This document shows, one piece after another, positions 11,999-24,973 of a DNA stretch of 64,000 nt (positions are counted from its first letter, which is position 1; every line of letters starts with the position of its first letter). The translations under genes and the position numbers were made by a program. Origin of the DNA: Apostichopus japonicus (lineage: Eukaryota > Echinodermata > Holothuroidea > Aspidochirotida > Stichopodidae); contig NC_092572.1 in assembly GCF_037975245.1 (NCBI RefSeq), positions 1,959,501-2,023,500 of the forward strand, in the 5' to 3' direction. The notes below the pieces were generated by a model that searched no databases, was not told where the DNA came from, and saw only the letters and a list, made by a program, of their open reading frames with translations.

Positions 11999-14900
11999 AT
12001 GTCTCACTTACGGTCAATGTTATATTGCTTATTCTGTGCTCCTTTAATCTTCAACGGTAAGTATATCCTTGCATGAAGTCTGGTTTCAAACAAATGTTAT
12101 ATAACAAACTGCTGAACTTCTCACCTAATTATTTTGTAGATGAACAAAAACGTGCAGCTAAAGCTTGCAATGAAGTCGATGAGACTCAACCATTTCCGAC
12201 TATCGTATGTAAGGTGATGCCTGAGGATCCTGTCTGCCTTGTTTGTCCAGTTTATCAAGACGTTGACGTGGAGTGGTTTACCGCTGAGACTCGAATTGCG
12301 TACGGAAACTTTTATGTGGGGCAATATAACGAGTTTAACGTAAACATCTGCCATCAGACGAACGCTTCTTTACGTTTTAAAAGTTGTAGAGATGAACTGA
12401 AATATTTTCAATGTCGGCAGGGGAAGAAAATTTTGGGAGAGTTCATTTGTGAACAAGAAGGTGAGTACATTACATTGTTTCTTTAGATGGTATTTGCCAA
12501 TCACATTGCATTGGATAGAGAAGCGACACATATTAGCAAAAGGCACGTATGTACCTAATGTTCGGAGTAAGTTTCAAGTATACAGTTAGCTCGTTGTCTT
12601 TAACATACGATTAAGGCTATATAATTTATTTTTAATGTTTCTATAGACAAACCTAAAAAACAATGTAATTTTTATGTCGTTTGTTAGTAGTTATATAAAG
12701 CAGTGCCTTATGTCACTTATGTAGGGAATGTGTGCTGAAGAGCTCACCGTATACATTTAGCTTAATATTTTTATAAAACTCGTGACAAAAACTTCACCTT
12801 GCAAAGGTACAATACAAACAACTGTGAAAAGCTGTAACATATATGTGTTTCTTTCTACCCGTACTTTGTGCTTTCAGAAATACTAATCATCGAAAGAGAC
12901 AGTGAAACGATATAAGATGATACTCTAACACGTCACGAGGATATAGTCATACGTCTACGATGCTTAGCTCAACGGGTGTTGCCACCGTTAACGATGGAAT
13001 GGTTTGTTGATAGTAAAAGGGTCTATACAGAAAGTTTCTTCCAGTATCGCAGTGAGGAGACTAACTTTTCGATATCACTGGAAATATATACAGGAACTAT
13101 AATAACGTCTATCACATGCGTGGCCTATGGAAATTATATACTAAATATGAGTCGTTCAATATCTGTCGTAGAAGGTGAGGACATTCGATAAAATTTTACT
13201 TTTTTTTCATAAGTATCATTTGTACTTTGACTGTAGACTGCTTGGTGACTCCCCAAAACCTATCCGATACTCTGCAATAATCGGACTTTCAGGTTAATGA
13301 TTTTATAGACTAACGACACTAGTAGTTACCTATTTTCTATGCTTCATTCGTGTGTTTAACACAATAACTAGAAAATTCACATTATGAACTTAGAGCTACT
13401 CGTTTATGCCACGTATATGTATTTAACGTATCCAGTTTACGACGGATATTAGTTTAAATTTAAATATTAATACCGGAAACATCGTCACTACAAAAATATG
13501 AACATGATATCAAAATGTTCAGTGTGGATATTTTTTTTGTCATTTTGTACTTCCTTTGAAGTCAAACAAGGCGATGCATTAGTGATGTATGGAAATAAAT
13601 AATGCATACACTGCAACTGTATTCACTATATACTTTTCATATTATTTCCAATAATTATCCATTTACTTAACTGCATTAAGAGAATCAAATTTTGTTCTGC
13701 TGACCAGCTAATGCATTCTAGGCAACAATAATTCCAGGCAACAATAATTTGAATCACAAAAGCAGAATGCTTCTCACCTTACACCAAAGTAAAAGATAAG
13801 TCTGCAACTGAATATATCGAATTTTCAGGATAGCTGCCAAATCGCAACACAACAACTACCTTAACAATTATAACTCTCGAGCCCGCAGCGATAGCATGTT
13901 ACATGTTGTGTATATGCAATAACAAATACAGAAAATCATATATAATTTTATATAATGCTCTACATGTGATCTTCAAACGTCATTCAATTCAAAATAAAAC
14001 ATTATAACCATGCTCTTTAATACCAAACAAGGTCGTATCATAACTAACAGCCATGTCATTAAAGCATGATAAATGAATATCACATATACTGCAGATAAAT
14101 ATTGCATTGTATTCAACACAATATTTAATTGACAACATGTCCTACACTGTAGCTGTTGGAGACCATATCATTCAGTTTTGTTTTGTGTTGTGTCTAACGG
14201 ACTGATCTAATGGAATGTGTGCTAAAATAGTCCAATCACTGTAATTAGTGACAAGGCTCTAAAGTTAGAATGGACAATTCTCAGAATTAATTGTATTACA
14301 GGAATGCAAAATGTAATGGTGGTAGCATAGTATCAATGTTTTATGCACACAGTCATCCTGTAAGTTATGAATAAAATCATCCTACAGGTTATTCAAGTAC
14401 ATATTGTAATATGTAATGAAAATAGGGTAACACCTACACAACACGAAGGTGGACAGTTTTGTGTGCCAGTGCGCTTACATAGTCTCTATAGTTTTGTGTA
14501 ACTTTGTGGCAAGACTAACGAACGATTGGTATTGAGAACACACCTTAACAGTTATACGAACATATTTGTATGAATTCAATATAGAATAACATACAATGTA
14601 ACCATATTTTTAATTTCATTTTATGTTCTTTTGTCTGGTATTTGCAATAGTATTATACAACATATTTTTTTTGACATAATTCAGATGTTTAGGTGGGCAG
14701 CATATGTCTGTGTAACGATATATTACTTAACAGGATATTGAATGAGGACAATGAACTATAAAAATGAAACGGAACACTGTGCTTGCCTATAGTCACCATC
14801 TAAACATCCCTTATTTTGTATATATAAGATACAAAATAAGTTATAATTTTTTTAAAGGTGTAAAAAGCCATACGAGGAAGTAAACTTAGTAATCTGATTC

Positions 14901-17900
14901 TATATAGGTCAAGCACATTATTCTACGAAAGCTTTTGATCCAGTTCTAACTATGAAAAAATAGGTTTTAGTCAAGTGGTTTGATGCAGTTTCGTAAGTTG
15001 TTTCCCTTAATAAGTAACATGAGGTCAACATTTAATTATTCTCTTGATTTGAGAACAATACGAATAATTTAATCAAACCCGGTAATTGACAAACACGTTC
15101 ATGATGTTTTCATGACTGCAGACATGACAGACGTTAAAACAATAGGGCTCACATTTTCCAGTCTTCGACCGAGCGGGTAAATGTTTCACCCATGGTTATT
15201 TGCACCAAAAACTAACTATTTCTTTCTTTGTCCCACAGACACTCTACATACAACCCAAACTCCGGAAGAGTTACAACCACGGCAATTAGAAAACACGTGG
15301 GTCACAGCGGTTGTTGTATTCGGTTTGATTTCCAGTGGCCTGTTTGTCTGTGTTTATATCACAGTCAGACAATTTAGATGTAGGTAAACGTGTTGTAAAT
15401 ACCTTTGATATTTAAAGTTAATGAAGAGAAATATGAATCATTTGTTTTATATATGCTTACGATGTCAAATGATATCGCACTGTGTCAAATATGATAAAAA
15501 ATTAAACCAAGGCAAAGAAGCACTATCCAGGGGTAGCTATGAGTTATTCGACATGACTCGCGCATTTTTTTGTGTAATTACGGTAGGCATTATCTTTCGT
15601 TCACACTTTAAATAAATAACATCGCCAGATAGCGAAATGAAAGACCATGCATGGTATGTTTAACAAGGGTTTACTGATTGCAATACATTTTCGATCGGTA
15701 CATTATAATAATCAGCTTCGCCTCTTAACGACTAATCATGTCACAATGCACTTGTATAGAGATGCTTCACGCAAGGAGGTTTTACAATTTGATTTCAAAT
15801 TAAGCAAATTATATAAAATAAGTATCCAATATACATCTCATGATATAGCTCTACGATTGGGTAGTAATTATGTTACCAACAAAGTAATAGTAATCAGAAT
15901 TTTTTGTTTTGTTACGTACTCTCATTTTGGAGGGATTTCATTACTTCTCTGTCCATGTACATTTCCAGTAACAAGAAACAGGCAAGGGTGAGTATTATTT
16001 TTTTTAAAAATCCAATTGTTCATCCCCCCAATTACTATTGTAGTTCGCACTTGGACGTCTGTATTAAATGTTGTTAGTTTGTTAGCTTTGGAACTTAGTC
16101 AAATGACCATCAACGTTGATAATGCTAAGCACTAGTTATACTCTGCTTTTAATTAAATATTTTCTGTTTGGTTTAGAAATATCAACTCAAGTAACCAAAT
16201 GAACGTACTCGATAAAGACGTCTTAGACACCGAACAATCAAGTAAGATATATTTTCATGTCCTGTCAGTTTCTGAATTCGATTTACGTATTAATGGATTA
16301 TAATACTATGATGAACGTTGATTTGATTTTAAGCACGATTTCATATGCAACAAAATAAGAAACAGATTGGGATTATCGAATAACATGCATTTGTTAAACT
16401 TCACATGTGGCTGCACTCTCTTTCAAATTCAACAATTCTAACAATAAATAATGGTGCACTTCAAAGTAAAAAAAAAAAAATGCTTTAATTTGTAAATTGT
16501 TAACAACTTGATGGTTTATTCTGGATGTCTAATGTGTATTTACTTATTTTTTCATAATCAAGTATCAAATACTTTATCACCATGAAAACAATTGAAATAG
16601 ATATAAACTAGAAACTAAAGCAGTTGTATAAGATAAAACATCGACTTTATTATTTTTCAGTTAAACGAAAGAAGACATTGACAGAAGGGAGGTAAGCAAT
16701 GTTCTTAATGTTCTTTACAACTGTATAACGGAACTGCCAAGCTTTAAACTAATCGACATACTGAATGTTAAACTTTATTCTAGTTAAGATAATTACAGAT
16801 AATTGGCATTGATATTATGACAAGTAATGACATGGGTTATTGTGATACGAGGAAGTATTCATGTAAGTTCACGGTTATCGTCACTGATTTTTGTAGTAGG
16901 AAAGAATTACCAAAGATACCTGTTGACGAGGAAAACTCACAAAACTCCCACAATTCTGGAGGAAGTGAACCTAGTAAGTTAATTCAAAATATCGATAAGT
17001 AATTTAAATAAATCAATTAAAATGTAAAAACAGATTCATATTATTTATTACACATCGCAAGCACTAAACAAGAGATGCAGGTAACATTTGCCAACGAGAG
17101 TGTAGTCCGTATATCTATAGAAGGAAATTGATACAACTGTTCGATACTTATGTCATTGTGTTATACAGTCCACCAAGAGTAAATTGTTACTGAGGGTAAT
17201 ATGAAGCCACTGTGTATTAATAAATACTGAGTAATTAAAAGATACACTCTCAAATAGGTTATTTGTAGTACTATTTCGTGAGTAATTTGCATGTTTATCA
17301 CTTTAAGATATTTTTGTTCTCTTTTGCAGATTATTATTCTACAGCTGATGTAATTTCAGGAAAAGATTCCCGGATTTTGAATGAGAATGATATTTCCATC
17401 ATTATGAATATCAAGATAGGAAAAATCTACAAAAGATGGATGGGATCTATTCATCTTGCTAATGAGACCAATAAGTGTGTTGTAGTAACAACTCTAACAG
17501 GCTAGTAACATTATGTTATACAATTATTGTACTTATTTAGTTTCAGGGCCAAGGTCAGATATTATATAATACAACGTCTGTATCGATTTTTGTGTGCAAC
17601 AACGGTAAATTGTTGGCAATGTGCCCCTTTAAAATATCAGTTAAAGATGAGAGGGGAATAAATGACATTGTATACCAGTCCTAACTATATATTGATTCGT
17701 GACTGTTTATGGTTCTGTTTCTAGAAACACTTTTTAGAAAGAAAGAAATTCATTGGGAGGGTTTCATCAGAAAATGTCTCGAATTACCAGTATCGAACCA
17801 TCTAGCGAAGATCGAGGCTATATCTATACAAAGCAGTGAGTTGTTATTGTCCATATTTTATTAATCAAGTTATATATAGTATATTGTTAATCTATGTTAG

Positions 17901-20900
17901 TGGGATATAAACAAAGCGAAATAAAGTCTATACCCCAATATTTGTTCCGTTTTTAAAACTCCAAGTGTGACTATGTCCGCCAAGTGGAATAAAAAGAAAA
18001 TGCAAATACCAATGATCTGATATGATCTTCTGGTCATAATATATATGTGAACAAGAAGCTTTATATGCAGGACATTCAACATATGTTTACGTATTTTACT
18101 ATAAACACGTTTTCTTTAACGTACTTTCTTCTATTTTGTCTCTTGTATTGTTTAAGATAAACTGTTTCTTATCAGTGAACACCTCGTTTGTGAAAGTATG
18201 CACAAAGTCTTATCACGTGACACTAAAGATGAAAAGGACTTATACTGCTGTAGCTCATTATCAGTTCCTGACGTCATCAAACATATATCAGGAATTTTGG
18301 AAGGAATGGACATTATAAATACGTTCGGGGTAAGTAATAATAAAACCTTTGCATTCAATATGTAGCAACCTAACAACGTATTTTCATATAGCTGTCTGAT
18401 TATTGAGTATTATCGGCATCGTCAATGTTTATTAAAACCTATCTTTCTGTATAAAAGATCATTTCTAAGTGAACAACGTGTTACAATTTTGTCTCAAATT
18501 ACCCGTTTGTGCTTCTCCACACATGAATCTAACTTATTGTTTTTTCTTCTTCGTTTAGTTCCTTCACCCTGGCATAACAACGGAAAAGGTTTTGCTAACA
18601 AAAGGAGGGCAGGTCAAATTATTTGACTTCTGTCTGGCTCGCGATGCACCGAAAATAGCTGCTCTCAAGAAAGAAAAGGTAAAATGTACAATGTAATTAT
18701 ATATTAAATACAAGATTATGATAACATAATGTGTTTAACGGACAAAAAGATTATATCATCCAGTCAAAGCACAGTCAGCGTTATATCCTGGTGTAAGACA
18801 CATCCGTACCCTTGAAAACTGTAAGCAAAAATGGCCTGAGGTTTTTCTTTGGAATAGTGCTACACGTTTAGGCTTGTGCGTTCAAACTTTATATCGATTT
18901 CTCAATGTTAAAACATTTTACAATTATCTGTGTCATATTAACTTATTATTGGTATAACGAGGTCTATGATGTACATATATAACAAAGAACAACATAAACA
19001 CATTAATTTAGCCTTCAGCGGGATTGCTTTTTATTTCAAAGTGCCTCGATTAAATATTGAATAATAGTTTGCAATAATATGCATGACTTGTTTGCGTCTT
19101 TGTACTTAATGAAGTCAGAGCAACTTCTTCTTTATTACGCCTTACCATAATTTGATAAAGTTATCCACACACTCACTTTAACAATGTCACAATGTAATAA
19201 TTAGTTTTAGAAAATAAAATGTCGCCCATTGCAGCAGCATTGTTTATCTTGCAGCTAATTTAATTGTGGTTTCATACAACATTTTTTTTCATATTTATTT
19301 TTTACATAAGATTCGTTCCGTGACTTTGAATCAATTCCCACCTGAAATGTTGATGTTAAATCAATATACGGAATCCAGTGACGTGTGGTCTACAGCAGTA
19401 GTAATATGGGAGATTATGAAAGCTGGTAAATCAAACTAAATTCTTATCAAAACTTAGGCAGTTGCATAAAGAGAAAGTATTGACACTTATTCAATGTTGT
19501 AGCATTAAATTAAACTGAATATACCCATGTCACATTTACAACAAAAGGTATCCGGTGATGTTCTTTACTGTAAATATACATGTGAATATAAAGACACCTT
19601 GCGATTTTTCACATGGGATACCGGGGATACCGTCGACTTGATACCGATTGTAATTTTTGTATAATTACAATTTTCCTTCACGGACGACTTAAAATAATGT
19701 ATTCATCTTGGAATCAAATAATTAAGGACAATTTCTTGGTACTTGTTGAACCTCAAGCATTATGCAGTGTGTAGAAGCAATGTAGTGTTTTCGATTAATA
19801 GGGAGAATAATAGGGAGAGAAGTTATGACAAGTTAATCAGGAACAGAAAAGACGGATTATTGAGGTACTCATTAAGAAATATTTCCGTATTAGTTGTCTG
19901 TTTGAGATTACCTCTTAACTAATTAATCACATTATCAAGTATACCATACCAGTAGTTTGACTTTAACCGCAGCTCATTAGGTTTACTGATATTATCAAAA
20001 CGTGTATATAAAATGTAAATTATAACATAGCTAGAGTATATCTAGTCCGCTGCCCGCTCCACATTTGATTTAGGAGGCATGGTTACTCTGGTGTTTGCTC
20101 AGTCTTCAGTATCAATGATTCTAAAAAACTACTTTTGTTAGGAATCCCACCATTTCCGGTTGACCGGGAAGTTAGATTTGACGAGGACATAATCAAACCA
20201 TCAGTACCCTGGCCCGAGAAGTACTTACAGTTAAGGTTAGAAAGCATTATACCTCTTCCATAATCTAGTTTATTGCCAATATGACACTTTTAATATGTTA
20301 TTATAACACAACAATATAGTAACCGCATAGTGTAAAACCGTTATACACCGTGTTCGAGTTTTGTATCTGGATGTAGAACTGGGAACATTTGGAAAAAGGA
20401 TTATGGAACATAGGAAGAAGTTACTCAGTTATGTTCTTACATTTTGGTTTTACTAAGTGTATTATGCAATGCAGACAACATAGTACTTTAAGGAACACTG
20501 ACTTTCTCCCATACAAAAAGATAAGTAAATGTTTTCATTGTCGATTATGATACAGATATGTAGTCCTTTTTTCAGTTGTGTTTTTCAGTTGTCGTTTTAC
20601 TTAACCGATTGATAGCGCAAAACATTTAATAATGCCTTAATTCGTTTCAAGCATATGTAGTTTACAATGTATTAAGATCTACAAAGTAGATTCACATCTC
20701 GTTCATTCAATTTTTGTCGTCTATTTCTCAATTATTTACAGAGATAAAATCTTGTTCGATTGTTGGAATTATAACTGTTCTCTTCGACCTTCCATTCATC
20801 AATTGAGAGCAACATTCGTAGCTGTAAGTAACTCATTACTCATCTTTGGAACAAAATTTATAAATCATTCCATAACATGATGAGAAATAACAACAGTATG

Positions 20901-21203
20901 CGATACCGTCACACTTTGCTGAGTGGAGTGCTTTGCTCTTTGGAATATTTCAACTCAGCCTTTTTTGGTGCAAAAACGCAAAATGGACAAAGAAGGCACT
21001 TTAACTAATAATTACTTAAAACTTAATGTTAATTGATTTTATATCCTACAGTACGTACTGATATTATCCCTCAACAGATATTTGAGAAATTAATCACGGA
21101 CAGTTTTTATGAGATACCGATACCTACGACGTATTTACCTATGAGAGCCCCTGATACCGCTCAACCTACTTATCCAGATCCAATCTACCATTCTGGAATG
21201 TAA
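11999..21203 (+). CDS. Ig-Ig-TM receptor with degenerate tyrosine kinase domain (in-frame stop in exon 3)
   Basis: Fifteen exons join in one phase-consistent frame of 662 codons: 11999-12056, 12140-12460, 12878-13174, 15239-15383, 16177-16241, 16661-16691, 16897-16973, 17330-17500, 17725-17835, 18157-18329, 18559-18678, 19311-19425, 20142-20235, 20742-20823 and 21078-21203. Residues 1-19 form a signal peptide. Residues 20-126 and 127-225 are Ig-like domains, about 247-268 is a membrane helix, and about 332-620 is a tyrosine-kinase fold. The catalytic residues are lost: the VAIK lysine position reads VVTTL, HRD reads HPG (486-488), the catalytic-loop Asn is Lys, and DFG reads DFC (506-508). 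Fold markers remain, including PPEM, SSDVWS, WEI and LRPS. A pseudokinase is therefore expected. The tail carries YEIP and YLPM (639-642), the latter a possible SH2-binding YxxM. The intron after 17500 uses a GC donor. Codon 139 is TAA (12913-12915), so the gene is a recent pseudogene, carries a sequence error, or makes a short one-Ig product. The start was chosen because it is the only Met opening a signal peptide in phase. Confidence 0.85.
12140..13174 (+). other. Two Ig-like domain exons of the pseudokinase receptor
   Basis: Exon 12140-12460 and exon 12878-13174 each begin and end in phase 1, the classic shuffling-compatible Ig exon. The first has paired cysteines around a VEWF core tryptophan. 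The second has LRCLA, then MEWFV, then ITCVAYG, giving the C-W-C pattern. The stop TAA at 12913-12915 lies near the start of the second domain, 35 bases after the acceptor. Confidence 0.8.
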
Positions 21204-24200
21204 ACTGGGTGTTGCAGGAATCTGAAATTGGATGTCATTGCTGGACGGTACGGTATCTGGGGATCCCCAGATGCTGCGGGAGTTACCTACAAGAATATTA
21301 TAGTTACTCCATATTATCATATTCGAACACCGTTGTTAACCCTTCAAGTAAGATCCAGCTGGCTGAGTTCATAATTGAACAAATCGTTTTGAATTTCGAT
21401 AGATTTTTTACCATACAGATACACATTACGAAAGAATGGTAACCTTTTATGAATTTATGTATTTTGCAACAGCCGAGTTAGTGATGTCCATATGCCATAG
21501 CTAAATACATGTATTTTTGTTTCAATTAAAAATAGTCGGTGTAAATTTGCCGGGGCGGACACATTTTCTGTTTAATAATGTCGAAGGGGGCCGGGGGGGG
21601 GGGGTTGCGGGAACTGTTGCACCGTACGTAACTTCCTCCCATATGCAGAAGTGGCCCTTACAGAAAGCTGATGAGGTAATAAAGATATACGAGGTGACTC
21701 ACCAAATGTCATTTCCGAAGTTTGTTGCGTTTATTTTACAATCTATGATTTCCTATAAATGTAATCAAGAAAATGTTGTATCTTTTAAAATTTCATTGCG
21801 TGATTAGTAAACCGCAAAAGTGTGGTCGGAGATGAGAAGTCAGCTTGTAGAAAAGGAATGTTATATTCTGTTACACATCACCTTTAACTTCAGATAAGTA
21901 CTAGCACAATGCTTTTCTATAACTCTATCGAAGACAAACATTAAATAAAAAACTGGATTTGCGACTATTCCATACACGTTAAATCACGTGTCTGGTAAAC
22001 GTTGAAAATCTCCATTATCCACAGGTAAGTTCATATTTATCATAGCAAATATTATGTTTTTTCCATAGAGTAGACTTACGAAGAAACAAATCGGAGCCAG
22101 ATAAAAAATATAAAAAAAAAAACTTGAAAAGCCACTATTTTGGCATATGCATCTAGTCTTCTTACATTTGATCATTTATTTTTCATGCGAGACAGAATAG
22201 AACTAAGCTACATGTGCATGATGCACGGTGTACCATTATATGATCCTTTGCAACAAAATATCTAACCGCAATTATGATATTTACTGTAAAATTAATAAAT
22301 CGAAATTTATCCTACGCCAAACGTATCCTAATGGAGTCACAGAGCGGTCATTCAGTTAGTATGTGGATTTACTTTTCTCACGTGAGGGAAGGGTCGACGG
22401 TTGTAGCAAAACTTGGAAAGAGTAGGATTTTTGACGATACTATTTGGTTTTTGAAAGAAAAAACATGTATTTCACATTGTTTTACATAATTTACCGTTGT
22501 ATAAGCCTCCATGATGTAAACAGCACGAACAACATAATATGACATGTGAAATATGTAAACGACTTATAAGGATTACGAATTTGATTTAACATGAAACTTC
22601 ACATGCAAAGCGTTCATACACTGAAGCTATTACAGGACAATATGTCATTCCCAAAAAAGATCCGTGATCAAAAGCGACCTTCCAAAACATCATCATGGGA
22701 AAAGCTGCCACAATAACCATGAAATAATCAAAAAGTGTATTCTATGTTTATTTGCGTTTATTCTATTTTCATACGAAATTAACGTTATTTGATTACTCCA
22801 AATATTAATGTGATGTTCGCTTCTGTCAACCAATGATATTATATTTTTAAGATACTGAAGAAGTTACCTGTTCAGAGACTACCGCATCATAACATCGAAA
22901 CGACTACACACCAATAAGTATCAATTTTACTCATTACGTTTGCTGTTGTCCTCGAATATGAAATTAAACGAAAACTTGAAAAATAGAAATAATATTAACG
23001 AATAAGTTTGTGACGTCATATGGAAACTGCAAATGTAACTTACAACATAACAAATACGGTACAAAAACTAAGTGCTCTCAAACTCTCAAACTAAGGCAAT
23101 CAATGGCGGTGAGAATATTCTTCATACACAATATGCACTAAAGATAACATGTAAGTAAAATATCGACAAGACATTTTCGCCGTGATCTTCAGACAATACC
23201 GGGCATGAAAAAAAACAAGACATGCTTTAGTGGCATGCTGGTTTCAGAACCCTAACCATTTTTTGTTGTCATGAGAACAAAACAAAACCTTAGTAGCATT
23301 ACGTTGTATATGCATAGGCGAGGAGTATGAGAGGCTTGTTAGGTGAAGGTATGCCTTGGCCGCAATGGCCGCTCCTAAATTATACAGAGATAAAGATTCA
23401 CAGGAATCTTTAAAAGATCAAAAGGACGTGTGGATAACAGAAAACGAAATTCGTCACAGCAGGATAGGGTAAGTATGCAGATAATTACATTTGTATTGAA
23501 CGACCAAAATAAGACTCACAAAGGATGTAACTATAGACACACAAAAAATACGTGCACTAAAATAAGAAACATGCCAAAAATAAACCTATTTTCGTATTCT
23601 CTATGGTCTAATACACTTGACACACTCAGTTATTCACAACACATCACGACATGAAGTCTACATATATCACTGCGATCCTTTCAATTATTCATTTATATTT
23701 AGAAAATGAAAAAAAGAAGGATACTCCCTCATATTGACATTTCATAATCCTCAACATATCTAATGAGCCAATTGAATAGAATATTTTACATTCAGTACTA
23801 CCGCATACATATGATGTATAGTGACTAAACATGTTTTCATCATCAAAGGTCACTGCACTTTCTGTAATCATAGCAGTTAATTTATACTGCTCATACAACT
23901 TAGTAGAATATACGTGATCATGGTAACATAATTCTCCACCAAATTAAGTTATTTATTGTATAAGGTTAGGTATGAAAAATTCTAACATAATAATAAAGAA
24001 AGTGATTATATGTTCATCAAAATGATATAGTGCTAAATGCACAATCTTAGTGTATGCTATCAAAATGCCGCTTAATGAAGATATGTCAGATAGGTTCTGG
24101 CTTAGTCTTACAATTGATTTATGGATTTAATCATCGACAGTTCATAACCACTAACATTGAACATATTGAATAATTAATATCATGATCCTCGTTAAACTCG

Positions 24201-24973
24201 GATCTGGTATAATTTTACACTTACGTACTCATTCCTTGGGTACAATCATCCGATGTACATATCGGATGCATTGAAAGATGTACCTCAATTGTTTTATTCC
24301 TACACAGTCGAAAGTTGTGTTTACTTGTATTAAGATTTAATTGGTGAAGGATTCATCAAACAGATGTGTATCCAACCGGTTTGGTTAGCATAACTTCAGT
24401 GAAACAAGAGGCTATTTTCTTAACAAATTTTTCACTGTTTGACACTGCATCTTAAATGTGATTTATATGATTTGTTGTTTTTGTTTTGGTCTCGTGACCT
24501 TTACGAAACAAATATGCTGCGTGTCGCTCTTTTCCATGTTTAATTATGTTGTTTCTCTTGTAGGTGCTATACTTCACTTGTCGCTGTTGTCATTTTATTA
24601 TTCCACTCTCCATCTTCGGATAATCGTTCGAAAGTATTACTTTCATTTGTGCGTAACACTGCCAAGTAAAATAAAACATTCATTATTAAAATAGCTGATA
24701 TTACATATGATATAGCACATTATTTCATGCAAAAAACTGAATTCAATCTTTTAAAAAACAACTGAAGATTTTCAATTATAATACCTGTTTTGTACTGCTT
24801 TTATTATTTCATTATAAATATGAAGTGGTCATCGATAATCACTTTGTTTCCAAAGATTATACAGAGACTTAATTGTTAACGGAAGCAAAAACATTTAATT
24901 GGTGTTGCCCACAATTGACAAGGTGCATTATGAAATTGTTTTAATATTTTAATAACGAAGGATAACATGCTAA
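21204..24973. other. Intergenic segment between two convergent receptor genes
   Basis: This holds the 3' flanks of the Ig-pseudokinase gene (+) and the Ig-NACHT gene (-). Candidate poly(A) signals are AATAAA at 21678-21683 and 21944-21949 for the plus gene. For the minus gene there is TTTATT at 24800-24805 (AATAAA on the minus strand), about 170 bp beyond the stop. A G-run lies near 21587-21604. No further exon with matching phase or domain was found. Confidence 0.5.

Noticed and set aside
15969-15987. A 19-nt segment with good acceptor and donor signals after the membrane exon of the pseudokinase receptor
   Set aside because: Including it forces a stop in the next exon (16177). Joining 15383 directly to 16177 keeps the frame.
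23689-23898. Minus-strand frame considered as a further C-terminal exon of the Ig-NACHT gene
   Set aside because: Its possible acceptors give the wrong phase and immediate stops. The exon at 24974-25106 fits phase and already ends the protein.
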